Below are positions 24,113 to 33,224 of a stretch of DNA of 64,000 nucleotides, piece by piece; position 1 is the stretch's first letter, and every line of letters starts with the position of its first letter. The stretch is from contig NZ_CP168496.1 of the NCBI RefSeq assembly GCF_042944905.1, forward strand, positions 1,612,001-1,676,000, read 5' to 3'. Source of the DNA: Psychrobacillus sp042944905 (GTDB taxonomy: Bacteria; Bacillota; Bacilli; Bacillales_A; Planococcaceae). Under the pieces are notes generated by a model. It was not told the origin of the DNA, did no database searches, and worked only from the letters and a program-made list of their open reading frames with translations. The translations under genes were made by a program, and so were the position numbers.

Positions 24113-25531
24113 ATGAGTGAATTGGGTAAAAATGGAGAAATGATTACAGGGAAAAGAAAGCCGGTTCAAATTAATGCATTTGCTTTATTATTCTTTGTTG
24201 TAGTAGTAGCCATGATTTTAACATTTATTTTACCTGCAGGAGAATACAATCGTGTAGAAGTGGATGGTCGGACTATTGTAGAAGCGGATTCCTTTAAATG
24301 GATTGAATCCTCGCCAGTCTACCCATTCGATATGTTTAAGGCTCTCCATAAGGGGATGGTTGAAGCAGGAGGAATTATTTTCTTTGTATTAATCATTGGT
24401 GGTTTTTTTGGTGTCCTTAAGGCAACTGGTACAATTGATGTATTGATCGCTACGATGGCTAGAAAACTGCAAAAACGAGAAAAGCTATTAATTCCCATCA
24501 TGATGCTATTCTTTGCTGCAGGGGGATCGTTAATGGGGATGGCGGAAGAAGGCCTTGCCTACATACCCCTATTAATCCCGCTGGCACTAGCCCTTGGATT
24601 TGATACGATCACGGGTATGGCAATAGTATTGCTTGGTGCAGCTGCAGGTTTTACAACAGCTGTAATGAATCCATTTACAGTAGGGATTGCTCAGGGGATT
24701 GCGGAATTGCCTCTTTTTTCAGGAATAGGACTACGTCTGGTCTTGTTTGTGGTGGTTTACCTTGTTTCTGTTATATTTGTCTATCGCTATGCAATGAAAG
24801 TAAAGAAAAACCCTGAATTAGGTTTCTACGGAAATTACGACAAGTCAGCTGCAGATAAACTGTTGAAATCCAATGTAAGACTTACAACTAAACACAAGCT
24901 TATTCTTGGAGCGTTTCTTTTAACCTATGTTGTTCTGGCGTATGGTGTTATTAAATTCGAATGGTATCTTTCCGAAATTGCTGCCTTATTTATTATTTTA
25001 ACGATTGTTGTAGGGATATTCGGCAAATTATCAATTGATAATCTGGTGCAAAACTTTATGAGTGGATCTGCTGCACTAATAACAGGTGCTTTAATTATAG
25101 GTGTCTCGAGAGCGACATTGGTTGTATTAAGTCAAGGGCATATTGTCGACCCTATGCTTCATGGAGTATCCGAAGCAATTAAACATGTACCAGGAACGAT
25201 CAGTGTCATCGGTATGTATGGATTCCAAACGTTGATTCATTTCATTTTAGCTTCAGGAAGCGGTCATGCAATGTTAACAATGCCAATTATGACTCCGCTA
25301 GCGGATTTGCTTGATATTACTAGACAGACAGCTGTTTTATCGTTCTCATTTGCCGACGGAATTGGAAATATTATTTTCCCGACTGCAGGTACATTAATGG
25401 CCGGCTTAGCCATTGCCGGGATTCCTTGGACGAAGTGGGCAAGATGGGTTCTTCCGCTAGTCATTATCCAATTTGTAATTGGTTTAATTGCAGTTATTGT
25501 TGCGCATGCCATAAATTACGGTCCATTTTAG
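24113..25531 (+). CDS. YfcC-family membrane transporter
   Basis: 472-aa carrier of the YfcC/C4-dicarboxylate anaerobic carrier-like family, with about 11-12 hydrophobic helices. Characteristic stretches are ILTFILPAGEYNRVEVDGR at the N-terminus, FFAAGGSLMGMAEEGLAYIPLLIPLALALGFDTITG, and ASGSGHAMLTMPIMTPLADLL late in the protein. Relatives move amino acids, arginine/ornithine or short peptides. ATG at 24113 follows AAAGGGAG; the longer open frame starts inside the sigma-54 promoter and cannot be the start. First gene of the accessory operon; by context it may import beta-aspartyl dipeptides. Confidence 0.85.
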   Translation: MSELGKNGEMITGKRKPVQINAFALLFFVVVVAMILTFILPAGEYNRVEVDGRTIVEADSFKWIESSPVYPFDMFKALHKGMVEAGGIIFFVLIIGGFFGVLKATGTIDVLIATMARKLQKREKLLIPIMMLFFAAGGSLMGMAEEGLAYIPLLIPLALALGFDTITGMAIVLLGAAAGFTTAVMNPFTVGIAQGIAELPLFSGIGLRLVLFVVVYLVSVIFVYRYAMKVKKNPELGFYGNYDKSAADKLLKSNVRLTTKHKLILGAFLLTYVVLAYGVIKFEWYLSEIAALFIILTIVVGIFGKLSIDNLVQNFMSGSAALITGALIIGVSRATLVVLSQGHIVDPMLHGVSEAIKHVPGTISVIGMYGFQTLIHFILASGSGHAMLTMPIMTPLADLLDITRQTAVLSFSFADGIGNIIFPTAGTLMAGLAIAGIPWTKWARWVLPLVIIQFVIGLIAVIVAHAINYGPF

Positions 25532-25572
25532 CATAGAGACATCGATAGTGTAACTTAAGGAGGAGAAAATTT

Positions 25573-26745
25573 GTGCTGACTTTAATTAAAAATGGTGAAG
25601 TGTATGCACCTCATTATTTAGGAAAGAAAGATATTTTAGTAGTTGATAGTAAAATAGGCTATGTCAAAGAGGTCATCGAAAATCCACAAGATTTTGTTGC
25701 AATTAAGGTGATTGACGCTTCTGAAAAGTTTGTTGTTCCTGGATTTATAGATGCCCATGTTCATATCATTGGCGGGGGTGGGGAAGGTGGATTCAAGACT
25801 CGAACCCCTGAGTTGACCTTAACTAATTTAACTACAGCGGGCATTACTACGGTTATTGGACTTCTTGGAACTGATGGTACGACACGACGAATGGAAAGTC
25901 TGCTCGCAAAAGCGAGGGGCTTAGAAGAAGAAGGTGTAACATGTTATATACATTCAGGTTCGTATCAGTTGCCGGTAAGAACATTAACAAACAAGATACA
26001 AGAAGATATCATATTTATTGACAAAATAATCGGAGTCGGGGAAATTGCCATTTCTGACCATCGCTCGTCTGAACCAACGTTTAACGAAATTGCAAAAATT
26101 GCATCTGCCGCACGAAACGGAGGGATTTTATCAGGAAAAGCTGGACTATTGGAAATTCATGTCGGTGATGGAGAAGATAAGCTTTCATTGCTAGAGGAAG
26201 TTGTTAATAAGACCAATATTCCCATTTCTCATTTTCATCCGACTCATATAAACCGGACAGAGGAATTATTTATTGCTGGAATTCAATATGCCTTAAATGG
26301 AGGATATGTTGATTTAACAACGAGTACTGTTCCGCAGTTTTTAGAGGAAGGAGAAGTAAAGTCCAGTAAAGGGTTGAAGAAGATGCTTGATGAAGGGGTT
26401 TCCATCGAAAATATTACTTTTTCCTCCGATGGCCAAGGAAGTTTACCTACATTTAACCGAAAGGGAGAGTTAATTGGACTTGAAGTTGGATCTGTTTCTT
26501 CTTTATATAAAGAAGTACGTGACGCGGTCCTAGAAGAAGGGATTTCATTAGAAGTGGCACTACAAGTCATAACATTAAATCCGGCCAAAGTCCTCAAATT
26601 ACCAAATAAAGGGAGAATCCAGGAAGGGTCAGATGCTGATATTGTCCTCCTAGATAAAAGGACACTTGAAATTGATAGTGTCATAGCTAAGGGGCAATTG
26701 ATGGTTCAAAATAAAGTGGTAATTGTAAAAGGGACATTTGAATAA
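25573..26745 (+). CDS. iadA: Beta-aspartyl (isoaspartyl) dipeptidase
   Basis: Amidohydrolase-family metallopeptidase of the IadA type that cleaves beta-Asp-Xaa dipeptides. Metal site H62-x-H64 in DAHVHIIGGGGEGG, further ligands in EIHVGDG and HFHPTH, and the catalytic Asp in FSSDGQGS; SDHRSSEP matches the substrate region. 390 aa, the E. coli length. GTG start behind AAGGAGGAG. 41 bases after the permease and 21 bases before the cyanophycinase-like gene, so one operon. Beta-Asp-Arg from cyanophycin or isoaspartyl peptides from damaged protein would be substrates. Confidence 0.92.
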   Translation: MLTLIKNGEVYAPHYLGKKDILVVDSKIGYVKEVIENPQDFVAIKVIDASEKFVVPGFIDAHVHIIGGGGEGGFKTRTPELTLTNLTTAGITTVIGLLGTDGTTRRMESLLAKARGLEEEGVTCYIHSGSYQLPVRTLTNKIQEDIIFIDKIIGVGEIAISDHRSSEPTFNEIAKIASAARNGGILSGKAGLLEIHVGDGEDKLSLLEEVVNKTNIPISHFHPTHINRTEELFIAGIQYALNGGYVDLTTSTVPQFLEEGEVKSSKGLKKMLDEGVSIENITFSSDGQGSLPTFNRKGELIGLEVGSVSSLYKEVRDAVLEEGISLEVALQVITLNPAKVLKLPNKGRIQEGSDADIVLLDKRTLEIDSVIAKGQLMVQNKVVIVKGTFE

Positions 26746-26766
26746 GAAGAAATGGAGGGGTTAAAG

Positions 26767-28071
26767 TTGAGAAAATTATCGATTATTTTTGTCCTTGTAT
26801 TAACGATGTTTTCAATAAACATGTTTTCATTTCAAGCAGAAGCAACTCAAAGTAGTTTTCCAAAAACTAGTGGTTCTCTCGTTATTGTAGGTGGTGCATT
26901 AAGTTCCGATAATGAGGCAGTTTACAAAAAATTCTTGACCTTGGCCCAAGAATACAAAGGGAAAGCATTAAAGGACGTAAAGATTGCGATAATCCCTGCT
27001 GCTAGCGCTGTTCCTATTGAAAGTGCTGATGGATACAAAGAAGATTTCGTCCGTTATGGCGTCCCGGTAGATAACATCTATACCGCGCCAATTGCTTTAA
27101 TCGATGACCCGTTGACAAAGGAGATTGACGAATCGACTTGGAAAGATAACGGAAACAATATTGAAATTGCGAAAAAAATAGAAGAGTTTGATGCGATTTG
27201 GTTTGTCGGTGGTGACCAATTACGTCATATTAAAACATTAGTGACGGCAGACGGAAAAGATACAGTCGTATTAAAAGCAATTAGAAAAATATATGAAAAC
27301 GGGGCGGTCCTTGGTGGAACAAGTGCTGGGGCTGCAGTTATGAGTAACCCTATGATTGCTTCAGGAACGAGCGTAGGAGCCTTAACTAATGGGGTTCATA
27401 TACTTAAGAACTTTGATCAGGACACTGGTGATGATCAACTTTTTCTCACGACAGGTTTAGGGTTCTTTACTCATGGGATTGTAGACCAGCATTTTCTAGA
27501 ACGCGGCCGTTTTGGTCGTTTGCTTGTCGCAACTCAATACAACAAATCACGATATGGATTTGGAATTGATGAAAATTCGGCAATGGTTTATACAGGAGCA
27601 GACGACAGTATTGAAGTCGTTGGTACAAGTGGTTTATTAATTGTTGATCTGCAAGGGTCGACAGCACCAAAAGGGAAACGCTTTGCCATGAATAACGTAA
27701 CAATGCATTATTTGGAAAAAGGCGATCGTTTCAATATTAAGGATGGAACTTTTACGTTGAATAAGCTTCATAAAACAACCAAAGGAATCGAATATTACAG
27801 TAAAAATCCAATTGCAATGGGTATCTTTGGCAAGCAAGTATTAAAAACGGTTCTAACGGAAGATTTAATTGATAATGAAGCAACTAAAGCAGAAGCGTTA
27901 TGGTTTGACCTGGATGATGACAAAAAAGGAAATGGATTTAAATTTACATTTAGAAAAATGAAAACAACAGAAGGATTCTGGGGAAAAATTGATCAAGTCG
28001 GGTCTTATGCTGCATTAAATGTTCAGATGGATGTTGAACCAATTTCAATTAAGATTCAAATAGATAAATAG
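26767..28071 (+). CDS. Secreted cyanophycinase-like peptidase (family S51)
   Basis: 434 aa. Begins with a Sec signal peptide (about residues 1-23, hydrophobic IIFVLVLTMFSINMFSF then QAEA, probable cleavage after AEA). The S51 core runs to about residue 270: IVGGAL, FVGGDQLRHI, and the nucleophile elbow LGGTSAGAAVMS with Ser186; a later HGIVDQHFLERGRFGRL stretch is typical of cyanophycinases. The C-terminal 150 residues are extra relative to the intracellular enzyme of about 270 aa. TTG at 26767 was chosen because GGAGGGG lies six bases before it; an ATG at 26752 overlaps that site. Predicted to release beta-Asp-Arg dipeptides outside the cell. Confidence 0.88.
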   Translation: MRKLSIIFVLVLTMFSINMFSFQAEATQSSFPKTSGSLVIVGGALSSDNEAVYKKFLTLAQEYKGKALKDVKIAIIPAASAVPIESADGYKEDFVRYGVPVDNIYTAPIALIDDPLTKEIDESTWKDNGNNIEIAKKIEEFDAIWFVGGDQLRHIKTLVTADGKDTVVLKAIRKIYENGAVLGGTSAGAAVMSNPMIASGTSVGALTNGVHILKNFDQDTGDDQLFLTTGLGFFTHGIVDQHFLERGRFGRLLVATQYNKSRYGFGIDENSAMVYTGADDSIEVVGTSGLLIVDLQGSTAPKGKRFAMNNVTMHYLEKGDRFNIKDGTFTLNKLHKTTKGIEYYSKNPIAMGIFGKQVLKTVLTEDLIDNEATKAEALWFDLDDDKKGNGFKFTFRKMKTTEGFWGKIDQVGSYAALNVQMDVEPISIKIQIDK

Positions 28072-28080
28072 TATTTTAGA

Positions 28081-28113
28081 ACCCTAATCGATACACATAG
28101 ATTAGGGTTTTTT
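28081..28113 (+). terminator. Intrinsic terminator of the accessory operon
   Basis: CCCTAATC and GATTAGGG pair across a 10-base loop and are followed by six T, ten bases after the stop. Confidence 0.9.
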
Positions 28114-28298
28114 GAAAAATACAAGTGATGTCAAAAAAATCTAGATACTGTTTAGGAGAAATTAGTTTATATTTAAAAGGTTTCGGGAAAGTTGGACAGC
28201 CCGGAAACTTTTTGTCTTCATTCTGTATATGTAGATGGATTCTGTTTACCGTTTATAAGTAATGCCTTTACTCTTACAACCACTTGACCTGGATTGTT

Positions 28299-28626
28299 TT
28301 TTACTTTTACTGTCCAAAGTATATATGGATTAGTTGGCAGATGTTTAAAAAAGGTGGAAACAAAAAATAGATAGCATTCACTCATAAAGAAGTGCTGAGC
28401 GGACGAAATTGACTCTTCGTCCGCTTTTAGTAATGTAGGACAGCATCTTATCACTTATTATCCAATCTTTATGCATAATGTCTTTGCACAAACCAAGAGG
28501 GTGACGGACAAACCTCCGCTATAAGATTACCGAAAAAGGCTCGTGAAGTGACGCGGTCACTTCACGAGCCTTTTTCGGTAACAGTGTAGACCAGATGCAT
28601 TTAAAGGACGCTTACGCTTTTCTTAG
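28299..28626 (+). repeat. Dispersed structured repeat, copy R3
   Basis: Full copy. The 5' hairpin is perfect (GCGGACGAA 28399-28407, TTCGTCCGC 28416-28424, then TTTT). The central hairpin is exceptional: 28527-28552 and 28556-28581 are 26-base perfect inverted arms around a GCG loop. It lies between the convergent cyanophycinase operon and ponA. Bases 28114-28298 before it and 28627-28701 after it show nothing else convincing. Confidence 0.87.
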
Positions 28627-28701
28627 AATTTTGGTTAAAAAATAAAATGGTTGAATCTAAGCCAAAAAGTTCGACTTAGATCCAGCCAGCTTTAAAATAA
28701 A

Positions 28702-31293
28702 TTATGGGTTTGAACTGGAATTTTCTCCTGAACCAGTTGTGCCATCAGGATTAGTAGTATCATCAGGGTTAGTTCCAGATTGATCTCCGCCTGAATTATT
28801 TGCATTCCCATTATTACCATTGTTCCCATTACCATTTCCATTATTGTTTTCATTGCCATTATTATTCGGGACGCCTTCGTTTTCATCTATAATTGGTTCC
28901 TCGGGTGGCGTTACTACAGGTTCTTCTTCCACTACTGCTTCTATAGTAAGTGAAATGGAAGCAGGTTCACTTCGGACATCATCTGAAATGGCGGTAACAG
29001 TGAATACATACGAACTACCCGGGATTAAGCTTTGGATAACTAAGCCCATTTGATCAGTTGTTTGAAGTATTTGACTAGGCCCATTGTTAATTGCTACGGA
29101 TACTTCATATTTAACATTAACTTCTTTATTTTTTGGTTTATCAAAGTCCCATGATAATGTTGCGGAGGACGATTCTTTATCGTAATCCACTTTTAAATTA
29201 GTCGGTGCGTTTAATTCCAGTTTTTCGTATTCATCAGATACAGTAGTTGGTTCCGTACCTTTGACAAATAATTCCGTTTGCTTCAAGTCATCTGGTGTAA
29301 ATTCACTTGCTAATTTAAGTGGATTAGTACCTTTTTCGATGGTTGCTTCAACTACAGAATTAGGCTTCTTAAACCGAGCCGTATTTTTTCCTTTTGAAAT
29401 ATTAGTCATCACTTCTTTGAAGATATGTTGCGGTAAATAACGTTCTTCATTTGTGGTCATTGGCGTTTTTAATTCGGGATAACCAGCCCATATTGCTATA
29501 GAATAATCTGTTGTATATCCCGCAAACCAAACATCTGGAAACGCACTACTTGGTAAGTTCCATTGTTTAATTTGATTTGAATCATAGTTGGATGTACCTG
29601 ACTTACCAGCAATGTCTAATCCGCTTATCGCTGCTTTTGTTGCAGTTCCTTTTGTTAAAACATCTCGTAAAACATCTGTCACCATATATGCGGTCGAGTC
29701 TTTCATAACTGGAACTGATTTAGGACGATAATCTTTTTCGGTTTTTCCATCACGGTAGACAATTTTTTTGATAGAGTATGGTTCTGTATGCACGCCATTA
29801 TTACCAAAAGCAGCGTATGCTCCAGCCATCTGAATTGGTGACATTGACTTCGAGGTTCCACCAATTGCACTACTTTCGTGTACATCTCCAATATCAATAC
29901 CAAAACGATTGATAAATTCTTTTGCATTCTTTGTGCCTACTTCTTTTAATGTTTTCACAGCAGGTACATTTCGAGAGTTATAAAGTGCTTCTCGCATTGT
30001 CATAGCACCTTTATATTTTCCATCAAAATTTCTAATTACTTGATCCGTATTGGTATACGTAATTTTATCATCCACAATTGTTTGTCCGGTTGACCATTTT
30101 AAAAACTCAATTGCAGGACCATAATCCAGCAAAGGTTTGATAGTAGAACCAGGGGATCTAAGTTTCATGTCTTGTGCGTAATTAAATCCGCGTTCCGCTC
30201 CGTAATTTCTTCCTCCGCCGACAGCAGCAATTGCTCCAGTCTTCGTATCAATAACCGCAACGGCTGATTGAATTTCTTTATTCGGGAATATATCTGAGTT
30301 TAGACTTGCTTCGACTTGCTTTTGAGCATTTGGTTGAAGTGTTGTATAAATCGTAATTCCATCTGCAATGGAATCGCCGTCTCCATTTTTTTCTAACTCA
30401 TCTAATACGATATCGATAAATGCATCATATTTAGAATTATTCTTAGCAATGCGTTGATCTTCAGGAAGTAGAGAATTTTCAATAGGAACCGCTTGTGCCT
30501 TTTTCATTTCAGCGTCCGTAATTTTGCCATGTAAATTCATCAAATGAAGAACAATATTTCTACGTTTTTGAGCAAGTTCAGGATTTTTAAATGGATTGTA
30601 ATTATTTGGACTTTGCGGCATACCAGCAAGTACAGCAAACTGATCCAGTGTTAAATCTTTTAATTCTTTTCCATAGAAATACTCTGCAGCTGTTCCGAAT
30701 CCATAAATTCTTCCTGACATTAATACTTTGTTAAAATACATTTCAAAGATTTCATTTTTATCATACTTACGTTCTAATTGTAAAGCAAGATAAGCTTCTT
30801 GAGCTTTTCGTTTCAATGTTTTTTCATTTTTTAAGAAAGAGTTTTTAATAACTTGTTGTGTAATCGTACTAGCACCTTGAGCACCAAATCCACCTGTAAA
30901 GTTAGCAATAACCGCTTTACCTAATCGCAAGAAATCGATACCATTGTGTTGATAAAAACGGGAGTCTTCTGTTGCGATAATAGCATCTACCATTTGTTGT
31001 GGGATTTTATCAAATGGGACATATTCTCGATTTTCCGACCCAACAGTTGCGAATAAGTCTCCATTTGCATCCAATAGTCTTGGACTAATAGGATCTTTTA
31101 AGGATGATTCGTCTAATTTTGGTGCAGTGCTTGCATAATAAGCGAAAAGGGAACCTCCTCCGATAAGTCCAAGAACACCTAAAATGCAAACGGTAATGAT
31201 AATACGTTTAAACCATAGTTTTAAGGGTTTTTTGTGTTTTTTTTGTTGTAATTCTTTTCTTCGTTGTTCACGAGTTCTTTTTTGCTCACTCAT
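28702..31293 (-). CDS. ponA: Penicillin-binding protein 1A/1B (bifunctional class A PBP)
   Basis: 863-aa peptidoglycan synthase. A short cytoplasmic basic tail and one membrane anchor (about residues 30-52) precede the GT51 glycosyltransferase domain (ATEDSRFYQHNGID, QGASTITQQVIKN) and the transpeptidase with S-T-I-K in SPGSTIKP, SRN in YNSRNVPAVK and KSGTSNY. A fibronectin type III-like domain follows (about 690-790, APTNLKVDYDKESSSATLSWDF), then a disordered tail rich in Asn and Gly. ATG behind GAGGAG. recU lies 21 bases upstream, the conserved recU-ponA pair. Confidence 0.96.
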   Translation of the reverse strand: MSEQKRTREQRRKELQQKKHKKPLKLWFKRIIITVCILGVLGLIGGGSLFAYYASTAPKLDESSLKDPISPRLLDANGDLFATVGSENREYVPFDKIPQQMVDAIIATEDSRFYQHNGIDFLRLGKAVIANFTGGFGAQGASTITQQVIKNSFLKNEKTLKRKAQEAYLALQLERKYDKNEIFEMYFNKVLMSGRIYGFGTAAEYFYGKELKDLTLDQFAVLAGMPQSPNNYNPFKNPELAQKRRNIVLHLMNLHGKITDAEMKKAQAVPIENSLLPEDQRIAKNNSKYDAFIDIVLDELEKNGDGDSIADGITIYTTLQPNAQKQVEASLNSDIFPNKEIQSAVAVIDTKTGAIAAVGGGRNYGAERGFNYAQDMKLRSPGSTIKPLLDYGPAIEFLKWSTGQTIVDDKITYTNTDQVIRNFDGKYKGAMTMREALYNSRNVPAVKTLKEVGTKNAKEFINRFGIDIGDVHESSAIGGTSKSMSPIQMAGAYAAFGNNGVHTEPYSIKKIVYRDGKTEKDYRPKSVPVMKDSTAYMVTDVLRDVLTKGTATKAAISGLDIAGKSGTSNYDSNQIKQWNLPSSAFPDVWFAGYTTDYSIAIWAGYPELKTPMTTNEERYLPQHIFKEVMTNISKGKNTARFKKPNSVVEATIEKGTNPLKLASEFTPDDLKQTELFVKGTEPTTVSDEYEKLELNAPTNLKVDYDKESSSATLSWDFDKPKNKEVNVKYEVSVAINNGPSQILQTTDQMGLVIQSLIPGSSYVFTVTAISDDVRSEPASISLTIEAVVEEEPVVTPPEEPIIDENEGVPNNNGNENNNGNGNGNNGNNGNANNSGGDQSGTNPDDTTNPDGTTGSGENSSSNP

Positions 31294-31314
31294 AAACGTC
31301 TCCTCACTTTCACT

Positions 31315-31914
31315 TTATGCATTCAAGTTATTAACTATTTTAAGATAATCAATTCTTGGCGCATATTTTGGGGTAATTTCTATCGCTTGTTCTTCAAATT
31401 CAGTTAATGCAATAGATTTTCTACCTCCTGCTTGCATTCTTTCCCAAAACGATTGTAATTGCGCAAATGGTAAATAAAAATAACGATCAAATGCAGAAAA
31501 ACGAACGAGTAAAAAGCAAACGCCGTTTTGTTTCGATACTCTGTTCATATGATCCATTTGATGGAGATGAACATTTTTTAATGGAAATGCTGTTCTATTT
31601 TCCGTTTCTTTTGCTTCAAAGTCAATATATTTACCTTGGTACACACCATTAAAATCAGTTGTAGATGGTGTACGATAGTATGCTTCTTTAATAACAGCCC
31701 CACTTCTACTTGGATAGTCAACTTTCACGACTTGTATTGGAATCGGTTTTTTGTATATAACAGCAATATCATTAGAAAGGTAATATTCGTTCGCTTCGCT
31801 TAGCTCATCTTCTAAAGTTTTACCCCTATTACTGAAGGAATAATCCTTTTTACTTATTTTTAACAGTTCTTTTTTGGGCTCGTATGCTTTTCCGTTTGGA
31901 TAATGAATAGCCAA
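31315..31914 (-). CDS. recU: Holliday junction resolvase RecU
   Basis: Homologous-recombination junction-cleaving enzyme, 199 aa from the chosen start. Contains SNRGKTLEDELSEANEYY and the catalytic cluster with DFEAKET plus the upstream Asp, then FPLKNVHLHQMDHM. TTG at 31914 (giving MAIHYPNGKAYE) was preferred because GAGGTGA lies about 6-9 bases upstream; the GTG at 31923 overlaps that ribosome site. Co-directional with ponA. Confidence 0.94.
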   Translation of the reverse strand: MAIHYPNGKAYEPKKELLKISKKDYSFSNRGKTLEDELSEANEYYLSNDIAVIYKKPIPIQVVKVDYPSRSGAVIKEAYYRTPSTTDFNGVYQGKYIDFEAKETENRTAFPLKNVHLHQMDHMNRVSKQNGVCFLLVRFSAFDRYFYLPFAQLQSFWERMQAGGRKSIALTEFEEQAIEITPKYAPRIDYLKIVNNLNA

Positions 31915-32127
31915 GAAGATCACCTCTTTATGCTATAAGTTTATCACAAGTTAAGTAGACGTTAACTATACAGATTTAGTTTCATATTGGATCAGGTCTG
32001 TTGATCAGCTAAAAATCATCAGTGAATTATCGCTTAACTTTATCTATGCAGCATCTATATAAACTACCATCGCCCTTATTAAGTGGGGCAAAGAACGCAT
32101 TGTTTGTATAATGCCTCATAGTGACCG

Positions 32128-32262
32128 CCGGGATTTCCGCTCTAGGCGAACGCTTTCCAAGGGGGGAGCGATGAGCCAGCACCGTCGCATGTGCGCCGCT
32201 TGTGCGGTCTCATCTGTCTCCCTGATCCCTTCGGAGTCGCCGCCTGCCGCTGCAATCTAGCA
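32128..32262 (+). repeat. GC-rich Bacillales-type intergenic repeat, copy 2
   Basis: GAACGCTTTCC, GAGCGATGAGCC, a GCGCCGC/TGTGCGG stretch, TCTCATCTGT and GGAGTCGCCGCC match copies 1 and 3. GC-rich against an AT-rich background. Confidence 0.78.
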
Positions 32263-32489
32263 TATTTGCTATCTATGCAGTGTCACTATTTACTTTTCAA
32301 TCTTAACTGTATTATCTAAATTGAAATCCTATAAATGGATGAACGAGACAAATCACGTGATGAATGCGACAAATTTCTTATAATAAAGTTTTAACTTGGC
32401 GTGAGATGGCACTGACTAATTGCACACACTCTTTATAACGCGTACTAACAAAAAAACTCTATTCTTGTGGCACTTTTTAATATTTAGTT

Positions 32490-32552
32490 GGAATTTTGAG
32501 ACGTTTAGTTGGAAAAAAGAGAAGTTTTTTAGTTGAAAAAAACTATTCTTCT
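32490..32552 (+). repeat. Three degenerate TTTAGTTG direct repeats
   Basis: TTTAGTTGGAA occurs twice about 20 bases apart, followed by TTTAGTTGAAA. Short and degenerate; meaning unknown. The rest of 31915-32994 apart from the two GC-rich repeats shows no gene. Confidence 0.4.
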
Positions 32553-32591
32553 CCTTTTTTATACACAACTACCCAACTCAGAATAACTAGC

Positions 32592-32740
32592 AAGCTCTAG
32601 TGGATTGTAGCGAAAGGGCGGCGACTCCTGTGGGATGAGTGAGACAGATGCCCCATCACATCGTACGCATAGCGTCGGTGATGGGGCATCGCTCACCCCA
32701 CGGAAAGCGTCCGTCCTGCAGCGAAAATCCTAGAGGTAAC
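32592..32740 (-). repeat. GC-rich Bacillales-type intergenic repeat, copy 3 (inverted)
   Basis: Reverse-complement orientation relative to copy 2, about 330 bases away. It contains a strong stem, GATGCCCCATCAC against GTGATGGGGCATC, in the middle, with GGCGACTCCTGTGGGATGAG and CCCCACGGAAAGCGTCCG at the sides. Confidence 0.8.
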
Positions 32741-32994
32741 TTTCTTAAGACACAGTATATAAAAAATCCGTTCTATATTACTCGTAATAAAAAAATGCTG
32801 TCTTCTCAAATTCCCGTGTGCTTTAGTTTCCTTTTTAAGTGCAAAACTTGTTAGTAGACGTTACGGGGTTGACGTCTTTGTTACAGTTTCTTTGTCGACC
32901 CATCACTAGTTTTGTCCTTTTGAAAGAACGTTTGTCGTTAGGGAAGGTATTCTCTTAGAAAAAAGGAACATACTCTAAAAAGGGAGGAATTAAG

Positions 32995-33150
32995 ATGAAT
33001 AAAATTGAACGTTTAATTGACCAATTAGAGCTATTAGAATACTTGCTTGAAAATCGTTTACATGAAGAACAAGATAAATTTGAGGAAAATTTTAGCAAAA
33101 CATCTTTTCATCTACTAGCTAAAATAGAAAAAATTGAAAATAAACTATAA
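32995..33150 (+). CDS. Small coiled-coil protein, unknown function
   Basis: 51-aa frame starting MNKIERLIDQLELLEYLLEN and ending in IEKIENKL. Entirely helical with heptad-like Leu/Ile spacing and high charge. ATG preceded by AGGGAGG at ideal distance, the best evidence that it is translated. Position just before yppE is reminiscent of yppD in B. subtilis, but I cannot confirm homology. Confidence 0.65.
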   Translation: MNKIERLIDQLELLEYLLENRLHEEQDKFEENFSKTSFHLLAKIEKIENKL

Positions 33151-33224
33151 GGAATGTATGTTCGTTGAAGCTAGTAATATGCTTTGAAATTTGCTAAACT
33201 ATTACTAGAATGCGAGGGATTACT

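Noticed and set aside
26283..26684. 133-codon reversed frame inside iadA
   Set aside because: Shadow frame with low-complexity Ser/Pro content; iadA on the other strand has all catalytic motifs.
21886..28113. Prophage or integrative element carrying the cyanophycin block
   Set aside because: No integrase, tRNA target or flanking direct repeats visible; it is only an accessory insertion in conserved gene order.
33151..33164. LexA-box-like GGAATGTATGTTCG upstream of yppE-mrfAB
   Set aside because: Three mismatches to the B. subtilis consensus, including one in the GAAC core; no clear promoter overlap.
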